This document shows positions 26,837 to 38,767 of a stretch of 48,777 nt of DNA, piece after piece. Numbering within the stretch: the first letter of the stretch is position 1; every line of letters starts with the position of its first letter. The notes beneath the pieces were generated by a model. That model did no database searches. It was given only the letters and a program-made list of their open reading frames with translations, and was not told the origin of the DNA. Where the stretch lies: assembly GCF_903946935.1 (NCBI RefSeq), contig NZ_CAJAXH010000119.1, positions 1 to 48,777 of the forward strand. Direction: 5' to 3'. The stretch comes from an uncultured Thiodictyon sp. (lineage in GTDB: Bacteria > Pseudomonadota > Gammaproteobacteria > Chromatiales > Chromatiaceae). The position numbers and the translations under genes are program-made.

Positions 26837-28549
26837 ATGGCGACCACTCAGACCTCCATGAAACCCTCGGGCCTCGCCTCGCGCCTGGTACGGGACCGTT
26901 TGCTGACCGAACAGCAGGCGGCGGACGCGACCACCGAGTCGTTGCGCCGTCACGAGCCCTTCGTGAAGTATGTGGTCGATCAGAAGCTGCTCGACAGTCG
27001 GCAGATCGCCATTGCCGCGTCTCATGAGTTCGGCGTCCCGCTGCTGGACTTGACCTCCATCGAACTGGCGGATATGCCGCTGAACCTGGTGGATGAGAAG
27101 CTGCTGCGCAAGCACCGGGCGCTGCCCCTGTTCCGCCGCGGCAACCGCGTCTTCCTCGCCTTGTCGGACCCGACCAACAGCCAGGCCCTGGAGGAGATCC
27201 GTTTCAACACCGGGCTCGCCACGGACGCAGTGCTGGTGGAGGAGGACAAGCTCGCGGCCGCCATCGACAAGGCCATCGACTCCCAGGACACCACCATGAC
27301 TGACCTCATGGATACGGACCTGGAAAACCTTGAGCTCGCGGGGGATGACGAGGACAAAGACGACGATGCGGACCTGAACGTAGACGAGGCCCCGGTGGTG
27401 CGCTATGTCAACAAGATTCTGGTCGATGCAATCACCGGCGGGGCCTCGGACATCCATTTCGAGCCCTATGAGAAATACTTCCGCATCCGTTTCCGCCAGG
27501 ACGGTATGCTGCGCGAGGTCGCCAATCCGCCGCTCAACATCGCCGGGCGCCTGGTGGCCAGACTCAAGGTCATGTCGCGGATGAATATCGCCGAGCGCCG
27601 GGTCCCCCAGGACGGGCGTATCAAGCTCAAATTGAGCCGCAGCCGCGATATCGATTTTCGCGTCAACACCCTGCCGTGCCTCTACGGTGAAAAGGTCGTC
27701 CTGCGGATACTGGACTCCACGGCGGCGCAGGTGGGAATCGAGGCGCTCGGTTTCGAGGTGGAGCAGCGCGAACTCTTCCTTGCCGCTATCGCCAAGCCGT
27801 ACGGCCTGGTGCTGGTAACCGGACCCACCGGCTCCGGCAAGACCGTGTCACTCTATACCGCGCTCAACATACTCAATAAGCCAGATATCAACATTTCAAC
27901 GGTCGAGGACCCGGTTGAGATCCAGGTCCCGGGCATCAACCAAGTCAACCTGAATCCCAGGAGCGGCCTGACCTTCGCCTCGGCCCTGCGCGCCTTCTTG
28001 CGCCAAGACCCGGATGTGCTAATGGTGGGCGAGATCCGCGACCTGGAGACGGCCGAGATTGCGGTCAAGGCGGCCCAGACCGGGCATATGGTGCTCTCTA
28101 CCCTGCACACGAACGATGCCCCGCAAACGCTCACCCGACTCGCCAACATGGGGGTGGCCCCCTTTAATATTGCCTCGGCGATCCTGTTGATCATGGCCCA
28201 GCGTCTGACCCGACGGCTGTGTCCACACTGCAAGCAGCCCGCGGATATACCGCGCGAGGCCCTGCTCGAGGAGGGGTTTACGGAGGCGGAGGTCGACGAA
28301 GGCATCACCATTTACCGCCCGGTCGGGTGCGAACGCTGCAACAAGGGCTATAAGGGCCGGGTGGGCATCTTTCAGGTGATGGGGATATCCGATGCCATCA
28401 GCCGGCTCATCATGGAGGGCGGTAACGCGCTCCAATTGGCTGACCAGGCAGCGCTTGAGGGTGTAGCCAACCTGCGGCAGTCGGGCCTGCGCAAGGTTAA
28501 ATCCGGGGCCACCAGTCTGGCCGAGATTAATCGAGTCACCAAGGACTGA
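26837..28549 (+). CDS. pilB: Type IV pilus assembly ATPase PilB
   Basis: The 570-residue cytoplasmic hexameric ATPase powers pilus extension. An N-terminal MshEN/GspE-N-like domain (LVRDRLLTEQQAADATTESL) precedes the catalytic domain with Walker A GPTGSGKTVSLYTAL, Asp box, Walker B DVLMVGEIRDLETAEIAV, His box, and a tetracysteine zinc site (CPHCKQPAD...CERCNKGYKGRVG). ATG 26837 gives the normal PilB length; an upstream in-frame extension to 26732 is low-complexity and unlikely. It is followed by pilC and pilD in the classic order. The pilin gene pilA is not in the window. Confidence 0.96.
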   Translation: MATTQTSMKPSGLASRLVRDRLLTEQQAADATTESLRRHEPFVKYVVDQKLLDSRQIAIAASHEFGVPLLDLTSIELADMPLNLVDEKLLRKHRALPLFRRGNRVFLALSDPTNSQALEEIRFNTGLATDAVLVEEDKLAAAIDKAIDSQDTTMTDLMDTDLENLELAGDDEDKDDDADLNVDEAPVVRYVNKILVDAITGGASDIHFEPYEKYFRIRFRQDGMLREVANPPLNIAGRLVARLKVMSRMNIAERRVPQDGRIKLKLSRSRDIDFRVNTLPCLYGEKVVLRILDSTAAQVGIEALGFEVEQRELFLAAIAKPYGLVLVTGPTGSGKTVSLYTALNILNKPDINISTVEDPVEIQVPGINQVNLNPRSGLTFASALRAFLRQDPDVLMVGEIRDLETAEIAVKAAQTGHMVLSTLHTNDAPQTLTRLANMGVAPFNIASAILLIMAQRLTRRLCPHCKQPADIPREALLEEGFTEAEVDEGITIYRPVGCERCNKGYKGRVGIFQVMGISDAISRLIMEGGNALQLADQAALEGVANLRQSGLRKVKSGATSLAEINRVTKD

Positions 28550-28554
28550 TAGCG

Positions 28555-29802
28555 ATGGCATTGGCAACAAAAAAGAGGGCAAAGCCTCAACCTGTGGCTG
28601 AGAAGGCCTATGTGTTTCACTGGGAAGGCACGGATCGGCGCGGCGTCAAGGTCAAGGGCGAGACCCGTGCCTCCAACATCGCCACGGTGCGTGCCGACCT
28701 GCGGCGTCAAGGGGTCAACGCCACCAAGGTCAAGAAAAAGGCCCAGTCGATCTTTGGCGGCGGGAAGAAGATCACTGCCGGTGACATCGCGATGTTCAGC
28801 CGCCAACTCTCCACCATGATGGCCGCCGGTGTCCCACTGGTCCAGTCATTCGATATCGTCGGACGGGGACACGACAACCCCTCCATGCAGGACCTGATCC
28901 TTGCCGTCAAGCAAGATGTCGAGAGTGGCACCCAACTGGCCGAGGCCTTGGGAAAGCACCCGCTTTATTTCGACGACCTGTTCTGTAATCTGGTCGCCGC
29001 CGGCGAGCAGGCGGGTGTGCTCGATATCCTGTTGGATAAGATCGCCACCTACAAAGAAAAGACGGAATCGATCAAGGGCAAGATCAAGAAGGCCCTATTC
29101 TACCCCACGGCCGTCATAGTCGTCGCCATCCTCGTCTCGGTGGTGATCCTGCTGTTCGTCATCCCCCAGTTCAAGACGTTGTTCAGCAGCTTTGGCGCGG
29201 ACCTGCCGGCCTTTACCCTGGCGGTGATCGGCCTGTCCGACGTGCTGCGAGATTGGTGGTGGGCGGTCGGTTTTGGGCTTTTCGGAGTCGTGTGGGGGAT
29301 CGGCTATGTGTTCAAGCGCTCACGGAAATTCCGCGAGATCGTGGACCGCGGCATACTCAAGATCCCGGTCATCGGTAGTATTCTCAACAAGGCCTCATTG
29401 GCACGCTTCGCTCGCACCTTGTCGACCATGTTCGCTGCTGGCGTACCCCTGGTCGAGGCGCTTGAATCCGTATCCGGCGCCACCGGTAACATCATTTACC
29501 AGGAGGCGGTGCTCAAGATGCGCGAGGAGGTGGCGACGGGGCAGTCACTACAGCTCGCGATGCGCCAACGCAATCTTTTCCCACATATCGTGGTCCAGAT
29601 GACCGCCATCGGCGAGGAGTCGGGCGCCCTGGATGACATGCTCGGTAAGGTCGCCGATTTCTACGAGGAGCAAGTCGATAACGCCGTGGACAGCCTCAGC
29701 AGTCTCATGGAGCCCATGATCATGGTGGTCATCGGCGGTATGGTGGGTAGCCTGGTGGTGGCCATGTATCTGCCGATTTTCAAGCTCGGCTCAGTCGTCT
29801 AA
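28555..29802 (+). CDS. pilC: Type IV pilus inner-membrane platform protein PilC
   Basis: The 415-residue protein has two GspF/PilC repeats: FSRQLSTMMAAGVPLVQSFD (about 80-100) and FARTLSTMFAAGVPLVEALE (about 285-305). Membrane segments are near 180-205, 225-245 and 385-405. N-terminal FHWEGTDRRGVKVKGETRA is characteristic of PilC. It forms the membrane platform on which PilB acts. AAGGA lies 9 bases before the ATG, inside the end of pilB, so the two are coupled (5-base gap). Confidence 0.96.
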   Translation: MALATKKRAKPQPVAEKAYVFHWEGTDRRGVKVKGETRASNIATVRADLRRQGVNATKVKKKAQSIFGGGKKITAGDIAMFSRQLSTMMAAGVPLVQSFDIVGRGHDNPSMQDLILAVKQDVESGTQLAEALGKHPLYFDDLFCNLVAAGEQAGVLDILLDKIATYKEKTESIKGKIKKALFYPTAVIVVAILVSVVILLFVIPQFKTLFSSFGADLPAFTLAVIGLSDVLRDWWWAVGFGLFGVVWGIGYVFKRSRKFREIVDRGILKIPVIGSILNKASLARFARTLSTMFAAGVPLVEALESVSGATGNIIYQEAVLKMREEVATGQSLQLAMRQRNLFPHIVVQMTAIGEESGALDDMLGKVADFYEEQVDNAVDSLSSLMEPMIMVVIGGMVGSLVVAMYLPIFKLGSVV

Positions 29803-29832
29803 AGCACTGGCCACTAATCACTGAGCCCGACC

Positions 29833-30705
29833 ATGCCGTGGATTGAAATCTTTGCCCAGAACCCGCCCCTGCTCTACGGCTCTGCCCTGGCCCTGGGGCT
29901 GATCATCGGGAGTTTTCTCAATGTCGTGATTCTGCGCTTACCGCGGATCATGGAGGCAGGGTGGCGGCGCGAATGCGCCGAGCTGTCAGGGTCGGCCACC
30001 GATGGCGACTCACCGGCGCTCAGTCTCGCCCAACCGCCGTCCCAGTGCCCGGCCTGCGGGCACCGCATTCGCGCGTTGGAGAATGTCCCGATCCTCAGTT
30101 ATCTGTTTCTGCGCGGGCGCTGCTCCGCCTGCGGGGTGCATATCGGCCTGCGCTATCCGCTCATCGAGGGCCTCACCGCGCTGCTCACCCTGATGGTGGT
30201 CCTGCATTTCGGCCTGACCTGGCAGGCCCTGGCCGCGCTGCCCTTGACCTGGGCCCTGATCGCGCTGGCCTTCATCGACTACGACACCCAGTTGTTGCCG
30301 GACTCCATCACCATCCCGCTGCTGTGGGTCGGCCTGCTGTTGAGCCTGTTCGGACTCTTCACCGACCCCAGGTCCGCGATCATCGGTGCCGCCGCCGGTT
30401 ATCTGAGTCTGTGGAGCGTGTTCCAACTGTTTCGCCTGGCGACCGGCAAGGAGGGTATGGGGTACGGCGACTTCAAGCTCTTAGCGCTGTTTGGGGCCTG
30501 GTTCGGCTGGCAATTGCTGTTGCAGATCATCCTGCTCTCGGCGGTGACCGGGGCCCTACTCGGTACCTTGCTGATCGTCACCGGGCGCCACGGTCGCGGC
30601 GTGCCGATGCCCTTCGGCCCCTTCCTGGCCGTGGCCGGCTGGGTCTGCCTGATCTGGGGCCAGCCGATCAACGACGCCTATCTGCGGATCAGCGGTCTGT
30701 CGTAA
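29833..30705 (+). CDS. pilD: Prepilin peptidase / N-methyltransferase PilD
   Basis: The 290-residue polytopic inner-membrane aspartic peptidase cleaves prepilin leaders and methylates the new N-terminus. It has the cytoplasmic zinc loop CPACGHRI...CSACGVHIG (about 74-104). The two catalytic aspartates are in LAFIDYDTQLLPDSIT (first) and GMGYGDFKLLALFGAWFGW (second, GxGDxK). Around eight membrane helices are visible. Length and order are normal, and it completes pilBCD. Confidence 0.96.
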   Translation: MPWIEIFAQNPPLLYGSALALGLIIGSFLNVVILRLPRIMEAGWRRECAELSGSATDGDSPALSLAQPPSQCPACGHRIRALENVPILSYLFLRGRCSACGVHIGLRYPLIEGLTALLTLMVVLHFGLTWQALAALPLTWALIALAFIDYDTQLLPDSITIPLLWVGLLLSLFGLFTDPRSAIIGAAAGYLSLWSVFQLFRLATGKEGMGYGDFKLLALFGAWFGWQLLLQIILLSAVTGALLGTLLIVTGRHGRGVPMPFGPFLAVAGWVCLIWGQPINDAYLRISGLS

Positions 30706-30714
30706 GCGGGCCAC

Positions 30715-31311
30715 GTGCTTACAATCGGGCTCACCGGTGGGATCGGCAGCGGCAAGTCCACGGTGGCCGAGCGCTTCGCCGCCTTGGGTGCGGGGGTCAT
30801 CGACACCGACCTGTTGGCCCGGGAACTGACGGAGCCCGGCACGGCGACCCTGGGGCGCATCGCCGCCGCGTTCGACGCTGTCCTGCAACCGGATGGCCAG
30901 TTGGATCGTGCCGCTTTACGCGCCCTGGTCTTCGCCGACCCGGCGGCACGGCGGCGGCTCGAGTCCATCCTGCACCCGCCGATCCGCGCCCTGATGCTTG
31001 AGCGCGCGGCGCAGTTGCCGACCCCCTACGCGGTACTGGTCATCCCGCTGTTGTTTGAGACCGGCCAGGAGACCCTGGTGGATCGGGTGCTCGCGGTGGA
31101 CTGCCCGGAACCGTTGCAGATCGAACGGGTGTGCCGCCGCAGCGGGCTTGCCGCGGCCGAGGTTGCGCGGATCGTCGCGACCCAGGTACCGCGCATCGAG
31201 CGCTTGGCGCGGGCCGACGAGGCGATCGATAACCAGGGCGAGCCGGCGGAACTGGGGCCGCAGATCGAGCGACTGCATCGGCGCTATCTGGCCCTGGCGC
31301 GCTCGGCTTGA
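30715..31311 (+). CDS. coaE: Dephospho-CoA kinase
   Basis: The 198-residue enzyme phosphorylates dephospho-CoA at the 3' ribose hydroxyl, the last step of CoA synthesis. P-loop TGGIGSGKSTVAERF lies at residues 6-20, followed by GVIDTDLLARELTEPG. RALVFADPAARRRLESILHP and VLVIPLLFETG are family signatures. The start is GTG 30715, nine bases after pilD. The pilD-coaE order is common in gammaproteobacteria. The genes that usually follow (zapD, yacG) are absent, replaced by a toxin-antitoxin pair after about 160 bases without clear coding content. Confidence 0.95.
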   Translation: MLTIGLTGGIGSGKSTVAERFAALGAGVIDTDLLARELTEPGTATLGRIAAAFDAVLQPDGQLDRAALRALVFADPAARRRLESILHPPIRALMLERAAQLPTPYAVLVIPLLFETGQETLVDRVLAVDCPEPLQIERVCRRSGLAAAEVARIVATQVPRIERLARADEAIDNQGEPAELGPQIERLHRRYLALARSA

Positions 31312-31475
31312 GGCTTTGCAATAAGTCGGTGTGAGCGAGTGGATCGGACATGGTGCAGCGCCGGCGTCGGGTCGGCCCGCTCCCGCCGGGCTATTCCGGG
31401 CGGCGCCACCGTGCCACCCAGCGCCTTAGCCACCGTTTGACCGCGCGGCCGGTACGCCAGGTCCACCGGATGACA

Positions 31476-31769
31476 CTAATTTATTCTGGATCTCCAATAC
31501 TGGGGTTCGCGGTGCAGATGAGCGACCGCAATGATAACGATTTCAGTGCGTCTCACTGAGTAGATGAGGCCATAGGGAAAGCGCTCCAACTGACATCGCC
31601 GGATTGATCCGTCCAGCGCTTGCCAGGCGGTGGGGAATGTCTTAATCCGCTCAACTGCCTCCCATGCCTTGTCCCGGAACTCGTTGCCCAATCCTGTTCG
31701 CTCGGCGTTATAGTAGCGGACGGCCTCAGCCAATTCGCGTCGGGCGGCCACTAAGAAACGAGTTCTCAA
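31476..31769 (-). CDS. ParE/RelE-superfamily toxin
   Basis: This 97-residue protein has the ParE-like pattern: helical N-terminus FLVAARRELAEAVRYYNAE, middle AVERIKTFPTAWQAL and beta-strand end RCQLERFPYGLIYSVRRTEIVIIAVAHL. In this superfamily ParE members poison DNA gyrase and RelE members cut mRNA; the conserved 'FPYGLIY...VAH.HR' ending is closer to ParE-type proteins. It overlaps the antitoxin stop by four bases (ATGA). The antitoxin precedes the toxin. Confidence 0.88.
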   Translation of the reverse strand: MRTRFLVAARRELAEAVRYYNAERTGLGNEFRDKAWEAVERIKTFPTAWQALDGSIRRCQLERFPYGLIYSVRRTEIVIIAVAHLHREPQYWRSRIN

Positions 31770-31990
31770 GTTTTTCTACCCAGTTCAGCAAAGACCTGAT
31801 CGGCGTCAACCGCCTCCAGATCCCCAGCGTCGTATGCCGCAAGGCGATCTTCCGCCTCTTTGAGCCACAGGGCATCCAGGGAGGGGTCCGGCCGATCAAG
31901 GCTGGCGATAATCCCTTCGACCAACGCGGCCCGTTCGTTTGGCGGCAGTGAAATGACCTGACTTAGCAGCCGGTTAGTGGAATCTTGCAT
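31766..31990 (-). CDS. Antitoxin, addiction-module component family
   Basis: The 74-residue protein SLPPNERAALVEGIIASLDR...LDALWLKEAEDRLAAYDAGD matches the small 'putative addiction module component' family that accompanies ParE-like toxins. It has a helical N-terminal part and an acidic C-terminus, ending AVDADQVFAEL. It probably binds the toxin and represses its own promoter, which would lie just upstream (positions above 31990). Confidence 0.85.
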   Translation of the reverse strand: MQDSTNRLLSQVISLPPNERAALVEGIIASLDRPDPSLDALWLKEAEDRLAAYDAGDLEAVDADQVFAELGRKT

Positions 31991-32384
31991 GGTGTTATCT
32001 CTTTTCGTTCCCGCACTCCGCGTGGGAATGCTGCCTTGGCCGCTCCGTAGGGACGGTTTTCAAGCCCGCCTCAACGCGTAGCGATTTGCTCCCACGGTGG
32101 TGCATTGGAGCAAGATCAGGAGAGGTTAAGCGGATTGTTCAAGTTGCGTCGCGGCGCATATGCTGCACCGCCAGACATGCACATCTCCGATCGATGCAAC
32201 ATTATGAAGCGTCTGTTTGCCACAGTGACGGCACTTGCAACCTTGTCCTGATTCTCCTGCCGATGGTTTATCGAACGGTCCCCACCAGATCGCGGCGCAA
32301 TCTTCGCTCCAGGTGCCAGACGGGACGCGGAGCGCCCGCCCTTGCTTCCACGCTGGAGCGTGGGAGCCAGATGACCCGGAGTTC
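31991..32384. other. Intergenic region with REP-like hairpins and a leader-peptide stub
   Basis: These 394 bases carry two hairpins of a similar 'CCACGC...GCGTGG' type, at 32006-32031 (imperfect) and 32344-32367 (ten pairs with one wobble, TGGA loop). They probably belong to a dispersed palindromic family, and the second lies just after the ptsG stop on the minus strand. ATG 32204 opens a 15-codon frame, MKRLFATVTALATLS, that looks like the first half of a signal peptide and then stops; it may be a decayed secreted gene. The region 31991-32005 probably contains the antitoxin ribosome-binding site. No other gene is seen. Confidence 0.4.
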
Positions 32385-34466
32385 CTACCCCGCCATTGCC
32401 GCCTTCAACTCCGCCGCGTATTGGTCGGCATTGAGCCCAACCAACAGGTGTAGCACATTGTCCGGCAGTCGCAGGATGCCCTGCACCCCGGCGGCCTGGA
32501 GTGCGGCTTCATCCAGTTTGGCGCCATCCGTGACCGTCACCCGCAGCCGGGTCTCGGCGGCGGCCTCTGCCTGACGCACATTGCCCGTACCGCCCAGGCT
32601 CGCCAGTATGGCGCGGGCCTTGGCCGGGGCATTGGCGTCGCGGGCGCGCGGCTTCAATGCATCGGCCTTGTAGTGGACCTGGGGTGCGTCGGCCCCTTCC
32701 GGCAATTCGGCCTCGGGGCCGGCGTTGGCCAGGTATTCCTCCATGTCGGTCTTCAGATTGTCCGATTTAGGCCCAAAGATCGCCTGGAGGTTATTGCCGA
32801 CCGTCACCACACCGGCCGCGCCCAGGGCCTTGAGCTTGTCCGGATTGGCCTTACCCATCTCCTTTACCGCCACCCGCAGCCGGGTGATACAGGCGTCCAG
32901 GCCCAGGATGTTGCTCTTGCCGCCGAAGGCCAGGACCAATTCCTTTGCAAAGTCGTCTGCGACCATTGTCTTGGCGTCGCCCGCGTCGATGGTTTCGAGC
33001 TCACGCCCCGGGGTCTTGAGGTCGAGCCACTGAATCAGCGTGCGGAAGACCACATAATAGACCACCGCGAAGATCGGCCCCAGCACCAGGATGATCCAGG
33101 GCTTGATGTCATTGACATAGTAGAGCGCGTAGTCGATGAAGCCGTGGCTGAAGCTATAGCCCAGACGCGCGCCAAGCAGGTAGGTGCTGAGATAGGCCGC
33201 GCCCACCAATACGGCATGGACAACATAGAGCAGCGGGGCGACGAACAGGAAGGCGAACTCCAGCGGTTCGGTGATGCCGGTGAGGAAGGCGGTGAGTGCC
33301 GCGGAGCCCATGATACCGGCCACCCGCGCCTTGTTCTCCGGCTTGGCGCAGTGATAGATGGCGAGCGCGGCGGCCGGCAGGCCGAACATCTTGAAGACGA
33401 AACCGCCGCCCAGGATCGCCGCCTCATAGTCGCCGGCGAAGAAGCGATTGAGCACACCATGGACGACCTTACCGGTCGTCGGATCGACATAGGTGCCGAC
33501 CTCGAAGAAGAAGGGCACGTTCCAGATGTGGTGCAGACCGAAGGGCAGGAGCATACGCTCCACCACGCCATAGATGGTCACCGCCGCCGCCGGGTTGCCA
33601 TAGGCCGCCCAATCGCCGAAGTCGCGAATGGCCGCCCCGATCGGCGGCCACACGACCGCGAGGATCGCCGCCAGGCCAATGGCCGCAAAGGACACCGCGA
33701 TGGGCACGAAGCGCTTGCCGGCAAAGAACCCGAGATAGGCCGGGAGCGAGATCCGATAATAGCGATTGAAGAGAAAGGCGGAGAGCAGTCCGATCAGTAT
33801 ACCGCCGAAGACGCCGGTGTCGATCGACTCGATCCCGAAGATCTTCTTGATCTCGGCGCGGCTCTTGGCGGCCGGGAAGGGCGCCAGCTCACCCTGGCCG
33901 GCATCGTAGAGTGCAATCGCACCTCCCGAGTTCCGATCGGCCCGGATGATGAATGGCACCTTGATCTGCTCGCAGGTGAGGCTATGGTCCTTGGCCTCCG
34001 CGACCCTGACCTTCTCCAGCGTACGCCCGTCCTTATCGAGACAGAGGAAGCGCGCGCGCTCCGCGTCGTATTCCACATGCACGGCCTTGCCGCCGTCGCC
34101 GGCGATCTTGAGCGGCTCCACCGGCGCCACCCAACCGATGAACAGCAGGCCGATGACGCCGAGCGCGGCCAACAGCACGAAATAGCCGACGGTGGCGGCC
34201 ATGGCCGCCACCCCGTCATTCTTGGTAAAGCCCAGGACCACGCCGATGGCGAAGATCAGGGGCAGGATCATAAAGATGGCATCGCCGGAGGCGGACATGA
34301 TCCGCCCGATCTCGGCCAGCCAGGGGGTCTGCGCCTCGCGGGCAATGGAGGAACCGACGCCTAAGAGGATACCGGCCACCGGCAAGACCGAGACCGGCAG
34401 CATCAACGCCTTGCCGATCTTTTGCAGCCCGCCGAAGGTGCTGCCCCAAACGGTTTGAAGACTCAT
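32385..34466 (-). CDS. ptsG: PTS glucose-type permease EIICB with loop insertion and second IIB domain
   Basis: The 693-residue protein aligns by eye with Pts[71 protein letters not shown] and [19 protein letters not shown] (EIIC). These are followed by IIB with its phosphocysteine in [18 protein letters not shown]. Compared with E. coli PtsG (about 477 residues) it has about 100 extra residues in the loop after the third helix region ([20 protein letters not shown] to [11 protein letters not shown]). It also has a second C-terminal IIB-like domain in which the Cys position is lost ([18 protein letters not shown]). Substrate is presumably glucose or N-acetylglucosamine. GGAG lies 8 bases before the ATG; the gene follows the IIA-HPr-EI fusion by 25 bases. 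Confidence 0.9.
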   Translation of the reverse strand: MSLQTVWGSTFGGLQKIGKALMLPVSVLPVAGILLGVGSSIAREAQTPWLAEIGRIMSASGDAIFMILPLIFAIGVVLGFTKNDGVAAMAATVGYFVLLAALGVIGLLFIGWVAPVEPLKIAGDGGKAVHVEYDAERARFLCLDKDGRTLEKVRVAEAKDHSLTCEQIKVPFIIRADRNSGGAIALYDAGQGELAPFPAAKSRAEIKKIFGIESIDTGVFGGILIGLLSAFLFNRYYRISLPAYLGFFAGKRFVPIAVSFAAIGLAAILAVVWPPIGAAIRDFGDWAAYGNPAAAVTIYGVVERMLLPFGLHHIWNVPFFFEVGTYVDPTTGKVVHGVLNRFFAGDYEAAILGGGFVFKMFGLPAAALAIYHCAKPENKARVAGIMGSAALTAFLTGITEPLEFAFLFVAPLLYVVHAVLVGAAYLSTYLLGARLGYSFSHGFIDYALYYVNDIKPWIILVLGPIFAVVYYVVFRTLIQWLDLKTPGRELETIDAGDAKTMVADDFAKELVLAFGGKSNILGLDACITRLRVAVKEMGKANPDKLKALGAAGVVTVGNNLQAIFGPKSDNLKTDMEEYLANAGPEAELPEGADAPQVHYKADALKPRARDANAPAKARAILASLGGTGNVRQAEAAAETRLRVTVTDGAKLDEAALQAAGVQGILRLPDNVLHLLVGLNADQYAAELKAAMAG

Positions 34467-34491
34467 CTGTTTCTCCAGGGCGAATGCCGAT

Positions 34492-37020
<2,529 letters not shown>

Positions 37021-37255
37021 CGCGATCTCCTCTATCTGGTGATGACTGGTCGCGTCGCCCCCGCCATGGGGTTGCACGCGGGAGTTTCCAGGGCCTCGCT
37101 CGGCCAGCCACCGAGCCGTACCCGGTCGGGCGGCGGGAGGCGGTCGGCGGCGCCCAATCCTGGCAGGGAGCGCAGTCCAGGGCAACTGTCAATGCGCTGG
37201 AAGTTATGCGCCCCGCCGGATAGCATGAGCGAGCCCCCAGCCTGAGTCTCCCGCC

Positions 37256-38206
37256 ATGGACATCGAGCAGCCCCGGCTTCCACTCTCCCTCTACAGCTTC
37301 CGCTACCTGGCGGACGCCGACTTCCGGCCCGCGGCCGATCCCCGCGGGCTCTGGCACGGCGTTTTTGGCCTGCACCTGCGGCGGCAGTGCTGTGTCGTCC
37401 CCGCGACCGATTGCACGGGCTGTCTGCTCCTGCACCAGTGCCAATACAGCTACCTCTTCAGCGGCCCGCGGCCCCCCGCGTCCGACCTGATGCGCCGCTA
37501 TGACCGGGTCCCCGTCCCCCACGCCTTTCGGATCGACCAGGACTATCCCGAGGTCGTCCGGGCCGGGGAGGCGCTCGCGGTCTCACTGGTGCTGGTCGGT
37601 GAGGCCAACACCCGCCTGCCGCTCGTCATCCAGGCCCTGGCCGCGGCCGGGCAGGCGGGGCTCGGACCCCAGCGCGGCCGGGTCTGGCTGCACGACGTCA
37701 CCCAACACCTGCCCGACGGCCGGCCGCCCCAACTGGTCGGCAGCCATGGGCGCCTACTCGCCGTGCAGCCCCCCGAACCGCCGCCGACCCCGCCGGCACC
37801 CGCCGCCGTACGCATCCGTTTCCGCAGCCCCTATAAGGCGTCCGGCCAGGCCGCCGGTGCCGGCGGTTTCAGCTTAGGCCCCTTCCTCATGGCCCTGGTG
37901 CGCCGCGCCAGCCTGCTCCAGTATTTCTATACCGGTCGCCAACTCGAGGCCCCCTTCGACACACTCAAGGCCGCCAGCGAACGGGCGCAGGTCATCGAGC
38001 GCGCGCTGCGCCACCAATCCGCCAGCCGCTTCGCCGCCCGCCACGGTCAGCGGGTCGACACTGGTGGGCTTATCGGCCATGTGGACCTCGACCTGAGTGA
38101 CAGCACGGCGCTGTGGCCTTATCTGCATCTGGGGCAATGGCTCAATGTGGGGAAGAATGCGAGTATGGGGTTTGGGTGGTATGAGTTGTTGAGCCTGGCG
38201 GGATGA
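37256..38206 (+). CDS. cas6: Cas6 pre-crRNA processing endoribonuclease
   Basis: The 316-residue RAMP protein has the C-terminal Cas6 signature LGQWLNVGKNASMGFGWYEL (Gly-rich loop) and an N-terminal Cys-containing motif CTGCLLLHQCQYSYLFSG found in this Cas6 branch. A second conserved block is VRIRFRSPYKASGQAAG. It cuts CRISPR transcripts at repeat boundaries, supplying crRNA to the Cmr complex encoded on the opposite strand. It is divergent from the PTS operon and convergent with the minus-strand accessory genes. It is separated by about 10 kb from the cas10 core, so it has its own promoter in 37021-37255. No CRISPR array is visible in the window. Confidence 0.85.
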   Translation: MDIEQPRLPLSLYSFRYLADADFRPAADPRGLWHGVFGLHLRRQCCVVPATDCTGCLLLHQCQYSYLFSGPRPPASDLMRRYDRVPVPHAFRIDQDYPEVVRAGEALAVSLVLVGEANTRLPLVIQALAAAGQAGLGPQRGRVWLHDVTQHLPDGRPPQLVGSHGRLLAVQPPEPPPTPPAPAAVRIRFRSPYKASGQAAGAGGFSLGPFLMALVRRASLLQYFYTGRQLEAPFDTLKAASERAQVIERALRHQSASRFAARHGQRVDTGGLIGHVDLDLSDSTALWPYLHLGQWLNVGKNASMGFGWYELLSLAG

Positions 38207-38251
38207 GGCTGCGTAGGAGCGGCGACCCGCCCGCCACTGGAGGTCGAGGCT

Positions 38252-38344
38252 TTAGCCGGTGGCGGCCTCCCAAATCATCCAAAAGGCTTGGTCATCACGC
38301 AGTACAAGTTCCAACAGCCGCTGCGCAACCGAGGGACTATCCAT
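38252..38344 (-). CDS. Very short ORF coupled to the orphan nucleotidyltransferase
   Basis: A 30-codon frame starts at ATG 38344, overlapping the nucleotidyltransferase stop (ATGGATAG), and ends at TAA. It reads MDSPSVAQRLLELVLRDDQA and then FWMIWEAATG. The overlap geometry is that of a downstream partner gene, normally a HEPN protein, but the product is far too short and has no RX4-6H motif. It may be a truncated partner or a chance frame. Confidence 0.3.
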   Translation of the reverse strand: MDSPSVAQRLLELVLRDDQAFWMIWEAATG

Positions 38345-38648
38345 ACATCACCTTGCCCTCCCGCAGTGCCCAGTACAAGGCGCTACCGGGTTGGTCGCCC
38401 CAGCGCGCGACGTCCTCTGTTGAGTAGACCAGCACATCCACCGGCAGACGCAACGGGCGCAATGCCCGGCGCAGACGCACCATTTCCCTGGCGTGGTTCT
38501 CCACCCCTGACTCGATCACCAGGAAATCCAGGTCGGAGTCCGCACCGGCATCGCCCCGGGCATAAGAGCCGAACAGCAGGATACGCGTCGGTCTTGCCGC
38601 CTCCGAGAGGACGCGTACCGCGGCGTCGATCTGGGGGGCGGTGATCAT
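38337..38648 (-). CDS. MNT-type minimal nucleotidyltransferase (orphan antitoxin-like)
   Basis: The 103-residue protein starts at ATG 38648 (MITAPQIDAAVRVL). It has the nucleotidyltransferase signature GSYARGDAGADSDLDFLVIE, a GSx10DxD motif with G27-S28 and D39/D41. Proteins of this size work as antitoxins that AMPylate or otherwise modify a HEPN RNase partner. No HEPN gene is adjacent, only a 30-codon ORF downstream, so it is orphan or its partner has decayed. It is on the same strand as the CRISPR accessory genes, 245 bases beyond crn2. Confidence 0.85.
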   Translation of the reverse strand: MITAPQIDAAVRVLSEAARPTRILLFGSYARGDAGADSDLDFLVIESGVENHAREMVRLRRALRPLRLPVDVLVYSTEDVARWGDQPGSALYWALREGKVMYG

Positions 38649-38767
38649 AGGACTAGCCACTCTTGAGTGATTGCCGGAAGGGATCGCGTGTCCACAGGGG
38701 CGGTGCAACCGCTACCCCAATTCATCGGACAAGGGGTCTTGATCATAACTGCTGCCACACGGCATCT

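Noticed and set aside
31312-31475. Small ORFs after coaE (for example from ATG 31350)
   Set aside because: Arg/Pro-rich translations on both strands with no family resemblance; they do not match zapD or yacG, which often follow coaE.
32673-34364. 563-codon plus-strand ORF opposite ptsG
   Set aside because: Antisense to a protein that aligns closely by eye with PtsG; no recognisable motif.
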